A DNA stretch of 64,000 bases from Echiichthys vipera (Eukaryota; Chordata; Actinopteri; Perciformes; Trachinidae): assembly GCA_963691815.1 (NCBI GenBank), contig OY829659.1:29244170-29308169 (forward strand), in the 5' to 3' direction. Position 1 is the stretch's first letter. Every line of letters begins with the position of its first letter. The notes below the pieces were generated by a model. It saw only the letters and a list, made by a program, of their open reading frames with translations. It ran no database searches and was not told the origin of the DNA. The translations under genes and the position numbers were made by a program. Positions 52,716 through 63,975 of this stretch are shown here, piece after piece.

Positions 52716-53305
52716 CGATATTAATCTTTCTGCTTTGCTACAGTGCGGACGCTTTTCTGCTTGCTCTCGCCTTTGTTTGCATTTTTTTTGCTACTATCTG
52801 CTACTATTTGCTTCTCCTCAATAAGAAACAAAGAGCAACAGCTCCTTGATACTTACAAAACCAGTGGGATTATATTTATTTTAGATAACAGAGGCATTTT
52901 TCAATATTTTTACGAAACAATACCACTCTAGCACTGACTGAAAACAGTGGACAGGGGCATGCCAGAACCCAGCTCACTAGCAATGATGAAGCTACGAGGA
53001 AATGGGAGGTCCCTGTACAGGGTAATAAATCTACCAGCGATAATCCTCCCTGGAACACACTTGGTGCAAAGCGAAAGAGAAGACCACCTCCCTGCGACAA
53101 GGGAGAACGGATAACTGGGAGGACCCAGCGCCCAGATATCTCTGATCGGACCGGTTGGCCTGCGCTACCATCTCCATACAGGCATAGCGCTTCATCAACT
53201 CCCCAACCACGTAGGACACAGCAGCGGACAGCTGAGAAGAGGTAAAGTACCAAGAAACCTCCCCAGCAAGCAAGTGTTCAACTAAAGAACAGGTTTGCTC
53301 CACTG

Positions 53306-53937
53306 TTGCTGGACAATGGATCCCCCTCTGATTGCCTGAATAACTCACCATCACCATGCAGAAGGGTAAGACCTGCAAACTTTAAACCACAGAGAAAGCT
53401 AACAAGTGGGCCTGAAAATCTGATTGTGGGTGACTTTTCTGTAAAAGATATGAAAAGCAATAACAGCACCAAAGTACTCTGCTTTCCGAAGGATACGGTG
53501 TCTGACTTGGAAAAAAGAATCCTGGAAATTGTGGCTGCACACCCAAATGTGAAAAATATCATTCTGCACATTGGTTTAATGACATTGAAAAACAACAAAC
53601 AAGGGAGCTGAGAGAGCACTTCAATAAACTCTTTGAAACAGTCAGCGCTTTGAATGCTGAGGTGTTTATCAGTGGTCCTCTACCCCCGATCGGGAGAGGA
53701 GCTGAGAGATTCAGTCGACTTTACTCGCTGAATGAGTGGCTCTCCGGTGCTTTTCTTGCTCGTTCAATGCATTTTATTGACAATTTTAGCTTTTTCTGGG
53801 ACCGCAGGCATCTTTCTATCATCTCATCCATCTATCATCACTGCCAAGGACAAGAGACAAGAGGAACCAACGAAAAAGGAAGACACAACACAGCTTATCA
53901 TGAACGTCGAAGGAGGATTGCAAAAGGGGAGCGCTGA
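53306..53937 (+). pseudogene. LINE ORF1, esterase (SGNH hydrolase)-like domain, degraded
   Basis: Two frames (53306-53611, 53650-53937) cover I-V-G-D-F-S-V, C-F-P-K-D-T-V-S-D-L, H-P-N-V-K-N-I-I-L-H-I-G, then E-V-F-I-S-G-P-L-P-P, R-F-S-R-L-Y-S-L-N-E-W-L and F-I-D-N-F-S-F-F-W. That is the layout of the esterase domain in some CR1/L2 ORF1 proteins. Here the nucleophile position of G-D-S reads Phe, the G-x-N-D block is altered, and the terminal D-x-x-H is not seen. A stop splits it at 53611. Confidence 0.65.
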
Positions 53938-54415
53938 CCATGAGAGACACCAGGGCAAAGAGGAGAGGTGTCCATCCCCCTCTACCGCCCCCTTCATTTC
54001 GAATGTGCGTGAAGATTCCTCCCCCAAACCCCCCAAGCCTCCACCCAAGCCTCCATCCAGGTCTCCATCCTTCTCCCTTCCTCAAGTAAGCCTTTCTCCC
54101 CCGTTCTCACCCTTGGAGTTCCGGGAGCTACCCCCACCCACTCCCGCTCTACTTCTATTTTTACCCCCCTTGACCGACCTCAGCAATCCCCCCCTCAGCG
54201 TCATCTCAGTGGCAACCCCTTCTCACCCCCCCCCCTTCACGAAGGCGTGCTTTGCTTCACAAACCCTCAGCCCTACTTCGCCCCTCTCACGTCAACCCCC
54301 TCTACGCCCTCAACGTCCACCTTCAGTAGTTCGTTCCAGCTCTGACGCTGCTCACTACTCCTCCCCCTCGTGGCCACCCCCGCCCCGCCCTGACAGCAGT
54401 CCTGAATATTACTGA
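53732..54415 (+). CDS. LINE ORF1 C-terminal proline-rich region
   Basis: A 227-codon frame. After a hydrophobic N-terminal stretch read out of the esterase frame, residues ~95-225 are Pro/Ser-rich (K-P-P-K-P-P, P-P-L-R-P-Q-R-P-P). Probably the tail of ORF1 reached by frameshift. No enzymatic motif. Confidence 0.5.
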   Translation: MSGSPVLFLLVQCILLTILAFSGTAGIFLSSHPSIITAKDKRQEEPTKKEDTTQLIMNVEGGLQKGSADHERHQGKEERCPSPSTAPFISNVREDSSPKPPKPPPKPPSRSPSFSLPQVSLSPPFSPLEFRELPPPTPALLLFLPPLTDLSNPPLSVISVATPSHPPPFTKACFASQTLSPTSPLSRQPPLRPQRPPSVVRSSSDAAHYSSPSWPPPPRPDSSPEYY

Positions 54416-54469
54416 TACAGAAAAGGGTTCAGCAGTAGACCACATTATCAGCTGGGCCCAAGGCTGCCT

Positions 54470-55260
54470 ATGTCAAAGCTTGGCACCTTCTACATTCCTG
54501 TTGTGACTACCAAGAGAGTGAACATTGGGAAACGTAGACACCCTGCTAACCTAAACAATCTCATTTCTATTCTCTCCAAATCAAAGTCAACATCGAAGCC
54601 TATCAATAACACCATCAGGATGGGTCTGCTCAATGTTAGGTCTCTGAATAACAAATCATTTTTAGTTAATGATTTTATTACCACTTCCAAACTTGATTTT
54701 ATGTTTTTAACTGAAACATGGCTGGAGCAAAATAACAGTGCAAGCATTCTGATCGAGACAGCACCCCCCAACTATAACTTTATTGATGTATGCAGATCTG
54801 GGAAAAGGGGGGGGGGGGGTTGCTGCTATATTTAAAAACATATTTCAGGGGAAACAGATGTCCCTTGGTGATTTTACATCATTCGAATACCTGTCTGCTG
54901 TGTTGAAATGCTCCCCCAAAATTCTCCTGTTAATTATTTACAGGCCACCTAAATACTCAGCAAATTTTTTCGATGATTTTACCGAATTATTGTCTAGCAT
55001 CTCAACTGACTTTGACTGCCTAGCTATAACTGGTGACTTTAATTTTCATATTGACGATTTGAATGACAAGGGTGCAAAGGAACTTTTTACTATTTTAGAT
55101 ACATTTGAACTGTCTCAACATGTGAAAGAGGCTACTCATTGTAAAGGACACACCCTGGACCTGATTATCACAAAAGGTCTCAATGTTTCTGATGTTCTTG
55201 TGACTGATATTTCATTGTCTGATCACTTCTGTGTTTTCTTTAATATTTCTTTAATTCCGG
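54470..55260 (+). pseudogene. LINE ORF2 endonuclease, frameshifted at a G run
   Basis: The first frame (54470-54835) has L-L-N-V-R-S-L and L-T-E-T-W-L. A run of 13 G (54807-54819) shifts the frame; the second (from 54783) has I-T-G-D-F-N-F-H-I and L-S-D-H. These are the APE-type nuclease motifs. Slippage at the homopolymer, or a read error, is the likely cause of the break. Confidence 0.8.
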
Positions 55261-57277
55261 AGACACAAACAGAATCAAAGAATGTCAAAAAGCGCTACAT
55301 CAATGAACATGCTACTGTACTCTTTAAAAATGCCATCTCCTCGCTACCACCTCTAAACCCATGCCATGCTGATGATCTTGTAAACAACTTTAATTCCAAA
55401 ATTGGGAATATCATAGATGTCATTGCACCTGTTACAGCTAAAACGATTTCTGGTAAGCAAAAGGCACCCTGGAGAAAAGCTGCTGTTGTAACAGCCCAGA
55501 AAAGAGAGTGCAGGAAGGCTGAACAAATCTGGCGAAATACAAAACTTCATATTCACCATGACATCTATAAAGAGAGGCTCCAGGCCTACAATTTAGTCTT
55601 AAAAAGTGCGAGAGAAACATTCTTCTCTAATATCATAATCAGCAACACTAATAAGGCCAAAACCCTATTTGCAACTGTCGACAGACTGTCCAACCCCCAA
55701 ACACAAATACCAGCCAAACTCCATTCCACACAGAAAAGCAATGAGTTTGCATTATTTTATACTGATAAAATTGAAGGCATTAGACGTGCCATCAATATAT
55801 CAAACAAAAAAGTTGGATCACCACCCCGTTTAGGCCAAAATAACACAGCAATGATGGCAAGCTTTAATGCCATAGACTCTAAAACTCTAGTGGAAATAGT
55901 TACAGATCTAAAGCCAACCACCTGCTGTCTTGATGTTTTACCTACCAACTTCTTTAAGAATGTTTTTGACTGCCTATCAACAGACGTATTGCAAATAGTT
56001 AATAACTCTATTCAATCTGGCAATTTCCCAAAGGCCTTCAAAACTGCAGTCATTAAACCTCTTCTAAAAAAGCGGAGCCTAGATGCCTCTATTATCAACA
56101 ACTACAGACCAATCTCAAATCTACCGTTCATAAGTAAAATAATTGAGAAAGTTGTACGGCCCTTATTAAAGTTATAAATGACATCCGTCTTAACACAGAC
56201 TCTGGCAAAACTTCAGTATTAATGCTATTGGACCTCAGTGCTGCATTTGACAGTGTCGACCACTCAGTACTTTTGGACAGGTTGGAAGACTGGGTGGGGC
56301 TCTCAGGCACAGTCTTAAACTGGTTCAAGTCATATCTGCAAGATAGGAACTATTTTGTTTCCATTGGCGACTTTTTATCAGAACAAACCAACGTAACGTG
56401 TGGAGTCCCCCAAGGTCCAATCTTGGGGCTGACTTTATTTAACATCTATATGCTCCCACTAGGACAAATCATGCAAAATAATAACATTGACCACAATTGC
56501 TATGCCGATGACACCCAAATCTATGTAGCGCTATCACCAAATGACTATCGCCCCATAGATCTACTGTGCCAGTGCATTGAGCAAGTCAAACACTGGATTT
56601 GCCAAAATGTCTTTCAACTAAATGAGGATAAAACTGAGATAATTGTTTTTGGTGCTAAGAAAGAAAGGTTTAAAGTCATCCAACACCTTCAATCACTGTC
56701 CCTGAAAACCTCAAATAAAGCCAGAAATCTTTGGGTTATTAAGGATTCTGATTTACATTTCGTCAGTCACATCAAATCAGTAACAAAATCGGCCTACTAT
56801 CACCTTAAAAATGTAACAAGACTTAGAGGGCTCATGTCAGCTCAAGACTTAGAAAAACTTGTCCATGCCTTTATTACCAGTAGGCTAGACTACTGTAATG
56901 GTCTCCTTGCAGGTCTTCCCAAAAAAACTGTCAGGCAGCTACAGCTTGTTCAGAACGCTGCTGCTAGAGTTCTAACAAAGACCAAAAAATGTGAGCACAT
57001 TACAGCAATTCTTAAATCATTACATTGGCTTCCTGTACGTCAGAGAATTGATTTCAAAATACTCCTGCTCACATATAAATCACTACATGGTCTAGGGCCG
57101 AAGTATATCACTGATATGCTCCCACTACATAAGCTTTCTAGATCACTAAGATCCTCTGAGGCCAATCTGTTAGTGGTTCGCAGAGTAAACTCAAATCAAG
57201 GGAAAGCATCTTTCAGTCATTATGCAACAAACAGCTGGAATAAACTTCCTGAAGATGTAAGACTTCACCCACTCTGA
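55261..57277 (+). pseudogene. LINE ORF2 reverse transcriptase, internally deleted
   Basis: 55261-56177 reaches N-Y-R-P-I-S-N-L-P-F and I-I-E-K-V-V, then stops. The next frame (56222-57277) starts at motif A (L-L-D-L-S-A-A-F-D-S-V-D-H) and includes G-V-P-Q-G-P-I-L-G, the catalytic Y-A-D-D-T-Q, and the C-terminal V-Q-N-A-A-A-R-V-L and S-L-H-W-L-P-V blocks. Residues expected between I-E-K and the pre-motif-A region are missing at about 56165, so RT is inactive. Confidence 0.85.
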
Positions 57278-57525
57278 CCACTTTTAAAACTAGACTGAAA
57301 ACTTTTATGTTCACCTTAGCTTTCTGCTAAATCTTTGCACTTTTAACATCCGCACTGTTTTTATTATTGTCTATGTTTTTATTCTCTTTGTCTTTCTGTA
57401 ATGCATTTTAATCCATGACATGTTGTGCTGTGAAGCACTTTGAGTCTGCCTTGTGTATGAAAAGTGCTATACAAATAAAGTTGCCTTGACTTGCCTTGCC
57501 TTGCCTTGCCTAATCGATATTAATC

Positions 57526-58290
57526 AATATTTTGTTGCCACAGAAAGTATACATTTTTTGGGCCGCAAGTTTTGATACATTAAGTCCCATTAAGATCCCC
57601 CTGGCACTCTGCTCTCTGCCCCTTTCTTCCCCTGTTCATTTTGCAGGAAGAACTAATAGGTCCACCAGATGCTAGTGTCGCTGTAGCGAATTTCTAGCTG
57701 TCTGTCCAGCAGAGATGGGGACTAGAGATTTGAAGCTCGTGCACAATCTTTTTATCTATTTCATTTACATCAGGGGCAGAAAGTCATTCTCTTCCACAGA
57801 GATGCGTGAGCGGCCACACTCAGCAGATGGCACTGAGAGCATGTCACCTGCTGCTGCTGCTGGGGCGAAGTTAGTTTTAAGTTGGACATTCAACAGACCC
57901 ACTACGGTCCCAGCCTATCCAAATATCCAACTTCAAACTAACTTAGCTGCTGCAGTTACATTACCATTTGTAATATTGTTTGGCTTTAATAACTTAAGGC
58001 ACAGCCAAAACCAAAGAATCACAGAATGCAATGTTGGTGTTAAGCTCAGCTGCATAAACTATCAATGATAGCTTCGCTAGCTTTATGAGAGATTAATTTT
58101 TAGATTGGCGTTTATTAAATTACATGTTTTTGAAAAGTGTTTTCTTACCGGTGCTGCCACCATCTGCTGGCTAACAAACCACGAGAAAAACTGTTATGTA
58201 TTAATGTTAGCTAAAGGCAAGTTTACGTTACAGGTTTATTGTTGACCACATAACATTAATGTTACTGCATTATTAGCTTTAACTATTATA
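57526..58290. other. Unassigned; continuation of the element hit by the LINE
   Basis: The first bases ('aatattttgttgcc') continue the sequence left of the LINE. A 117-codon ORF (57715-58068) has no recognisable domain. Confidence 0.35.
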
Positions 58291-58838
58291 TAATATTATT
58301 AGCCACGGCAGCAGGCAACACCACAATCAGCAGAGACCTGCGAGGCGACAAAGCACAAACAACTACGGGGAAGAAGTTGAATTAGAAACATGCATTGATG
58401 AGACATGAATGATACAGAGGATAGAAGCTCAGAGTATTAGGAACAGTATTTTCCCCCGGCAGACTAGACCTTTAGCAGCATAACTAAGGGCTAGTGAGCC
58501 CTAACTATAAGCATTATCAAAGAAGAAAGGTTTAAGTTTACTTTTAAATATGGGGACGGTGTCCAAGTACACTTGGGAGTTGGTTCCACAGGAGAGGAGC
58601 GTGGTAGCTGAAGGCTCTCCCTTCGATTCTACTTTTGGAGATTCTAGGAAGGACAAGTAGCCCTGCATTCTCAGAGCGCAGCGATCTAGTCAGGTATTAC
58701 GGTAGTATGAGCTCTTTAAGATACAAGGGAGCCTGACCAACAAGAGCTTTGTAGATAAGGAGAAGGATTTTAAAATATATTCTAGAGTTTACAGGTAGCC
58801 AATGCGAAGAGGCTAATAAAGGATTTGTTTTAGTCAGT
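58291..58838 (-). mobile_element. CR1/L2-type LINE 3' end, minus strand
   Basis: Reverse complement of the 8.6/13.7/15.1 kb LINE: the C-terminal ORF2 reading (S-H-W-L-P-V, F-K-I-L-L-L-I-Y-K-A-L-V-G-Q-A-P-L-Y-L-K-E-L) then 3' UTR. Here Y-L-K-E-L is uninterrupted, giving the empty-site form of the Harbinger target seen at 8796. Confidence 0.8.
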
Positions 58839-58844
58839 ACATCA

Positions 58845-61224
58845 AAATCACAATCAGAAATACTTAAATAATCCCAGGGGGGAATTGTTTTCATTTAAAA
58901 CTCCAGCTATACAAACAACATATTTAACAACAACAACTATGTACATATATATATATATATATATCAAATTTACAATAGTAATATATCAAAGGTACTGTAA
59001 CAATGTGCAGAGTACCTTAAAAATGTAAAAAAAAGAAAAGAAGAACAGATTGTTTCTGATTAAGTGGTGATAGACTCTCCTAGGGATGCATTGTATAGTT
59101 TAATGACCACAGGCAGGAAAAGTTTCCTGTGCCGCTCTGTGGTGCATCTGGGTGCAAGGAGAGGGAAAGGGAAATCAGATAAGTTAAATGAAGAGGAAAT
59201 TTCTAAGATAAAATATGTATGACTGTATATGACAGAAATGAGCAGTACGATTCAATTATTGCACTTAAGTGGTGGATTAAGTTATTGCACAAAAAGAAAA
59301 AAAAACAAGATAAGTGTCCCGGTATTTATGAGTAGATTATTAATTGCACAGTGAGTGACTCCGACTCCTTCCCTTTCGCCTCTTTATTTCCTCCTCCCCC
59401 CAAGTGAGGAGTTGTAGAGGATGATGGCCTGAGGGACGAAGGAGTTCTTGAGCCTGTTAGTCCAACACTTGGTGGTAAAACATCCACAGCAGTTTGCTGC
59501 AGATGTTGAAGGAATGCAGTCTCCTCAGGAAGTACAACCTGCTTTGTGTCTTTCTGTACAGGTGGCTGGTGTGTGTTGTCCAGTCCAGTTTATTGTTCAG
59601 CCACAGCCTGAGGTATTTGTTTCATCAACTCAGCTCCCTCTAGCAGGACTGGTCGTGGTCTTGGTCTGGACCTCCCAAAATCAATGACCAGCTCCTTCAT
59701 CTTGGAGGTGTTCAGCTGTAGGAGGTTAGTGGGACACCAGAGAGCAAAGTCCCCTACCAGACTCCTATACTCCTCCTCTCTGTCACCCCTGATACATCCT
59801 ACAATGGCTGTGTCATCGGTGTACTTCTGTATTTGACACAGCTCCAAGTTGTAGCAGAAGTCCGAGGTGTACAGGGTGAAGAGAACACTGTGCCCTTAGG
59901 GGCTCCAGTGCTGCTGACCACAGTGTCAGACGTGGTGTCCTTCAGCTTGACGTACTGTGGCCTGTCAGTGGGGTAGTCTCTATACCCAGTCCACCAGACA
60001 GGGGTCCACTCCCATCCTGTTCAGTTTGTCCATAAGTATAGGGGGCTGGATGGTATTAAAGGCACTGGAGAAGTCCAAGAAGAAAATCCTTGCTGTGCCA
60101 CTTCCCTTATCCAGATGGGAGTGCACTCAGTGAAGCACGTAGAGGATGGCATCCTCCACACTAACATCTGGCTGATACGCAAACTGCAGGCGGTCCTGGG
60201 CATGTTGTACCGGGGGTCTGAGGAGGCTGAGGAAGAGAACGGTCCAACATCTTCATCAGGTGGGAAGTGAGTGCCAACAAGTCATTAAGCTCACTGCGCC
60301 TATTTTTCTTGGGAACTGGAAACATTCAGGATGTCTGCCAGAGGGTAGGCACTCTCCCTAGCTGCAGGCTAAGGTTGAAGAACCGTTGTAGTGGTTCCTC
60401 CAGTTCTGCAGCGCAGGTCTTCAGTAGCCTCGGACACACTTCATCCGGGCCTGCTGCTTTCCTGGGCCAATGCTTCCTCAGCTGTCCTCTGACCCCGTCT
60501 GTGGTGATGTGAGGCGGGGATTGTGTTGAGGTGGAGGTGGAGGGAGGTGTTGTTGTGGTGTTGGGGGGGAGGTGTGTAGAGGGAAGAAGGAGAGGTGGCT
60601 GCAGTGAGGGTGGGGGTGGGGGGACAAAGGCTGGTTAAACCTGTTGAAGAAGTCATTCAGCTCGTTCACCCTCAACATGGTCCCACCTGTAATTCTGGTC
60701 TTTGTGTTGTGACCTGTGATGGTCCTCACACGTTCCCAGACCTCCCTCATGTTGTTCTCCCTCAGTTTCTGCTCCACCTTTCTCCTGTAGCTGTCCTTAG
60801 CTTCCATCACACAGTGTTTCACCTACTGCTGTGCTGCCTTCATGGCCTCCCTTTCCCTGATCCTTAAGGCAGACTTCTTCTTGTTGATGACAGCCTTAAC
60901 TTTCTGCGTTACCCATGGCTTGTTGTTAGGGTAACAGCGAACAGTCTTGACAGGGAAGACCACGTCTGCACGGAAGTTCAGGTACTCCGTCAGACAATGT
61001 GTCATCCCCTCTATGTCCTCACTGTGCGGGTCGATCAGCACATCTCAGACTTTGGTGTTGTAACAGTCTCTCAGGGCACTTTCCACCTCAGGGGACCACC
61101 TCCTGATGGTGAGAGTTGTCACCGGCTGTTTTTGGATCAGGGAACCAGGTTGTGATCAGACTTCCCCAGTGGGGGGAGGGGAGTCGCTCTGTATGCATCC
61201 CTTACATTAGCATACAGGAGATCA
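58845..61224 (-). mobile_element. L2-like LINE, heavily decayed
   Basis: 3' end motif 'ataatcccaggggggaattg' at 58870. RT pieces: K-Y-T-D-D-T-A-I-V (59847 frame), S-S-A-F-N-T-I-Q-P near 60060, D-V-V/P-V-K-T-V-R-C-Y-P-N-N-K-P-W (61041 frame), E-V-W-E-R-V-R-T-I-T-G-H (60822 frame). Many shifts and stops. 5' truncated near 61224. Confidence 0.78.
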
Positions 61225-61917
61225 GTTTAAAAAGAGTTTAATTTCATTCCAACGTCTTTGACTAAAAGAGCATTCCCAAAAAAGATGTTGTGTTGTTTCA
61301 TCTGTGACAAAAGGAGCAGAGATGATCAACATTTAACAGATATCTTACAAAAATAGAATTAACAGGAGAACATCTGTGCAATACTTGGAGCACAAAGGGT
61401 TCCATTGACATCATCGGCCTTGTGAGAGGTACCTGGATCTCCACACCAGTTAGTTGGACCAGTCCCAGCCTGGTCAGATGCGTACATGAACTGAGGAAGC
61501 CTCTTGGATGAGAGGTGAAACGTTTTCCTAGACAAATAACCAAGTCCAGTTCCTTTTGACTGAAATGCTTTGGAGATAACGATTACCTGGACAAATAAGA
61601 AAATTCTGTGCAATAATTTCAGACACCTCTTGCACCATATTTGAGAAAACATTTCCTGGGTAATAACCATGTTTTTTCCCATTCTATATCAAATATTACT
61701 CCAGAAAGATGATTATGCATCTTTCTACATTTCTACATTTCTTATTTGTTTTTATACTCTATAGATCTGAGTTTCCTATATAAAGCTCTGGTAGAGAGGT
61801 TTACTCGAGACAATATCTCTGATTGCAGAAAAGACAAGGAAAGACAAAGACAAGGAAGGAAGCACAGTAATGTTATTCTATGATAAAAAATAACAAATTA
61901 CCCTCCTTGTTAAGCAG
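61225..61917. other. Unassigned, with hammerhead-like motif
   Basis: No ORF. Contains 61491-61521 (listed separately) and otherwise A/T-rich DNA. Confidence 0.4.
61491..61521 (+). ncRNA. Hammerhead-ribozyme-like core (tentative)
   Basis: CTGAGGA, then one extra A, a 6-bp stem GCCTCT/AGAGGT with loop TGGATG, then GAAAC. This is the CUGANGA - stem II - GAAA pattern. The extra A and an undefined stem III and cleavage site make activity doubtful. Similar motifs are known in Penelope-like and other retroelements. Confidence 0.3.
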
Positions 61918-62108
61918 TTGACGGACAAGAAGTATTCCATTATCAACCCAATTGGTTATTCCAAATGTGCGATAACATTGCTCAAGGTGGAAACCCCTGA
62001 CACTTCACCAGAGTATTCAGTATCTAAGGAGGAGGACCCTTTGGCCTATAGGAAAGCTGCAGTCCTTGGAAACTATCAAGTCATGAATGACGTTGATGTA
62101 ACCCAGAG
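61918..62108 (+). CDS. Exon-like ORF, unidentified
   Basis: Acceptor (cttgttaagcag) and donor (CAGAG|gtaata) bound 191 bases, fully open in the phase starting at 61918, coding a 63-residue Lys/Val/Asp-containing peptide. No family recognised. It does not fit LBH exon B's phase if that exon is spliced (a stop results). It could belong to another host gene or an element. Confidence 0.35.
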
Positions 62109-62316
62109 GTAATAACAGTTACTTGCTGTAATCTCTTCAGGTCTGTATTGGGTGCACTGCCCTTTAGACACAGCATTACGGCAGTTTTACGACAGCAACC
62201 TGGTTTCTGCCCTTAGTGGGAATCGTAAGCTCGGAGGGATTTACTGTAGGTGCAGCCGAACATGTTGCCTCCATGCTCCTCCGATATAGACTCTTATTAC
62301 TGTGGTGTTTCCATTG

Positions 62317-62372
62317 TTAGCTTCAGAGAGAGAGAGAGAGACGGTCGACTTCAGGGAGAGAGAGAGAGACTG
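62317..62372. repeat. (GA)n microsatellite
   Basis: Two AGAGAG tracts separated by CGGTCGACTTCAGGG. Confidence 0.85.
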
Positions 62373-62811
62373 AGACTGTGGCCGCAGAGGAGAATGTCTT
62401 CGTCATCCCCTTGGCCAGTCTTCAGGCAAACACACAGAAATATCCCCAGTCCCCCCTTGCACATATAACACATATAAACATTAACATACTGTAAATAAAA
62501 AAGAGCGCTCGCTCTTATTTTTGAATTTGCTGTCCAGCCATTTGTTTATGTTTTTTTGTTTTTTGGAAGGACAGATGAAAGACTCTTATTAAACACCTGG
62601 GGTCCGTTTCACAAAGCAGGTTCAAAAAACTCTGAGTTTAACCCTGAACTCTGAGTTGATCTACTCTGAGATAGGAAACTCTGAGTTTTCGGTTCCAGAA
62701 CAGCAGATTTGCGTTAGGTTGATCACCTCAGAGTAGTTTGACCTGGAGTTAAGCGCGTGCACCACAAGTAAAAAAAGACAGCATCAATGGAGCCCTGATT
62801 TGACGAGTCAC

Positions 62812-62960
62812 CATGGCAACGGGGAAGCGGAGGGCTACGCTACAACTGGAATTGGAAATATTAATGCGCTCATAGGGAGTTTGAGCATGTTTACAACGCT
62901 GCAGCAGCAAAAGAGAGGGAGACGGTGCGGGGGGACATTGCGGCTCGGGTCAGTGCATAG
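62812..62960 (+). pseudogene. Harbinger Myb/SANT-like protein fragment
   Basis: ATG then M-A-T-G-K-R-R-A-T-L-Q-L-E-L-E-I-L, followed by a shifted K-R-G-R-R-C reading equivalent to copies 1 and 2. Confidence 0.6.
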
Positions 62961-63690
62961 GTTTAAATGCATTCCTGTTGCAATCACAATAATATCACAG
63001 GGGAAACTGCTTGAGTGGGAGCCTATTAATTTATTTAATTTACAGTAAGTGCATTCCCACGGGGGAGAAGCGCACTTGGCAGCAGCTTAAGATGAAAGAT
63101 AAAAACATTGTTCAAACAGGTAAAACCTCAGCACTGTCTCATGGTGACGCCTCATTTTGAGCATGTTTTACATTGTAAAGTAAATATTACCGTAAGTGGC
63201 TGTTTTATATGTTGCAAAAAAAACTCCCATTTGCAAAAAAACGCAGCGCAACACACAATATCTGCTGTGATATAAGAGCATTACTGGTTGTTAATGTTGG
63301 AAATGTAAGGAGGGATGAGATGGACTGTGACATGAAATGGTGTTTCCCTGCCGTGAAATGGACCCCCTCGCATTATAGGTGATATTCTGGATCAGAAGGC
63401 TGTTGTTTCCACCTATAGGAGTAGTTTATATACCGGTAACCCAATTAAAAGCACACACTTTTGAACCTATGAATTGCAAGAAAAGCTGGGATTATATTTA
63501 GGAAACGTTGAGTCAAATACATTCAACTTGCTCAAAAGATCCATTTCATTCATTTTGTAATTATGGCTGCAGTATATTAAGGACGTCAAAAATAATCATC
63601 TCCCAACGAATATTTAATTCTCTGTGCAGTAATGCGTCACCTTCATCCACGGGATCGTTATCAAAAGGACATTCCATGGTAATGAAATAG

Positions 63691-63975
63691 TCACCACTTA
63701 ATATAACTTCTATATAGGCCTACTGAATGATTTTCATACGTTGTATAAAAAAAACTCCCTTTTGCAAAAAAACGCAGCGCAACACAGAATATCTGCTGGG
63801 ATATGAAACGGGACCGCTCAAAAAGAGAATTGCCTGGAAATGCAAGCACATCTATAATCAATCGTTTGATAATCATCTCCCAACGAATATTTAATTCTCT
63901 GTGCAGTAATTCTGCACCTTCATCCACAGGATCGTTATCAAAAGGACACGCCATGGTAGTGAAATAGTCGCCCAC
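63691..63975 (-). pseudogene. Harbinger transposase N-terminal fragment
   Basis: M-A-C-P-F-D-N-D-P-V-D-E-G-A-E-L-L-H-R-E-L-N-I then F-E-R-S-R-F and A-L-R-F-F-A-K-G-S-F. This resembles the start of fish HARBI1-like DDE transposases, with an internal deletion. The catalytic DDE residues are not in the window. Confidence 0.65.

Larger units (their letters stand above)
52727..57514 (+). mobile_element. Full-span L2/CR1-type LINE with 11-bp duplication
   Basis: CGATATTAATC at 52716-52726 and 57515-57525 brackets the element. ORF1 (esterase-like then proline-rich) is followed by ORF2 (EN-RT) and a (TTGCC)n tail at 57484-57510. The element seems complete in extent but has several frame breaks. Confidence 0.85.
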
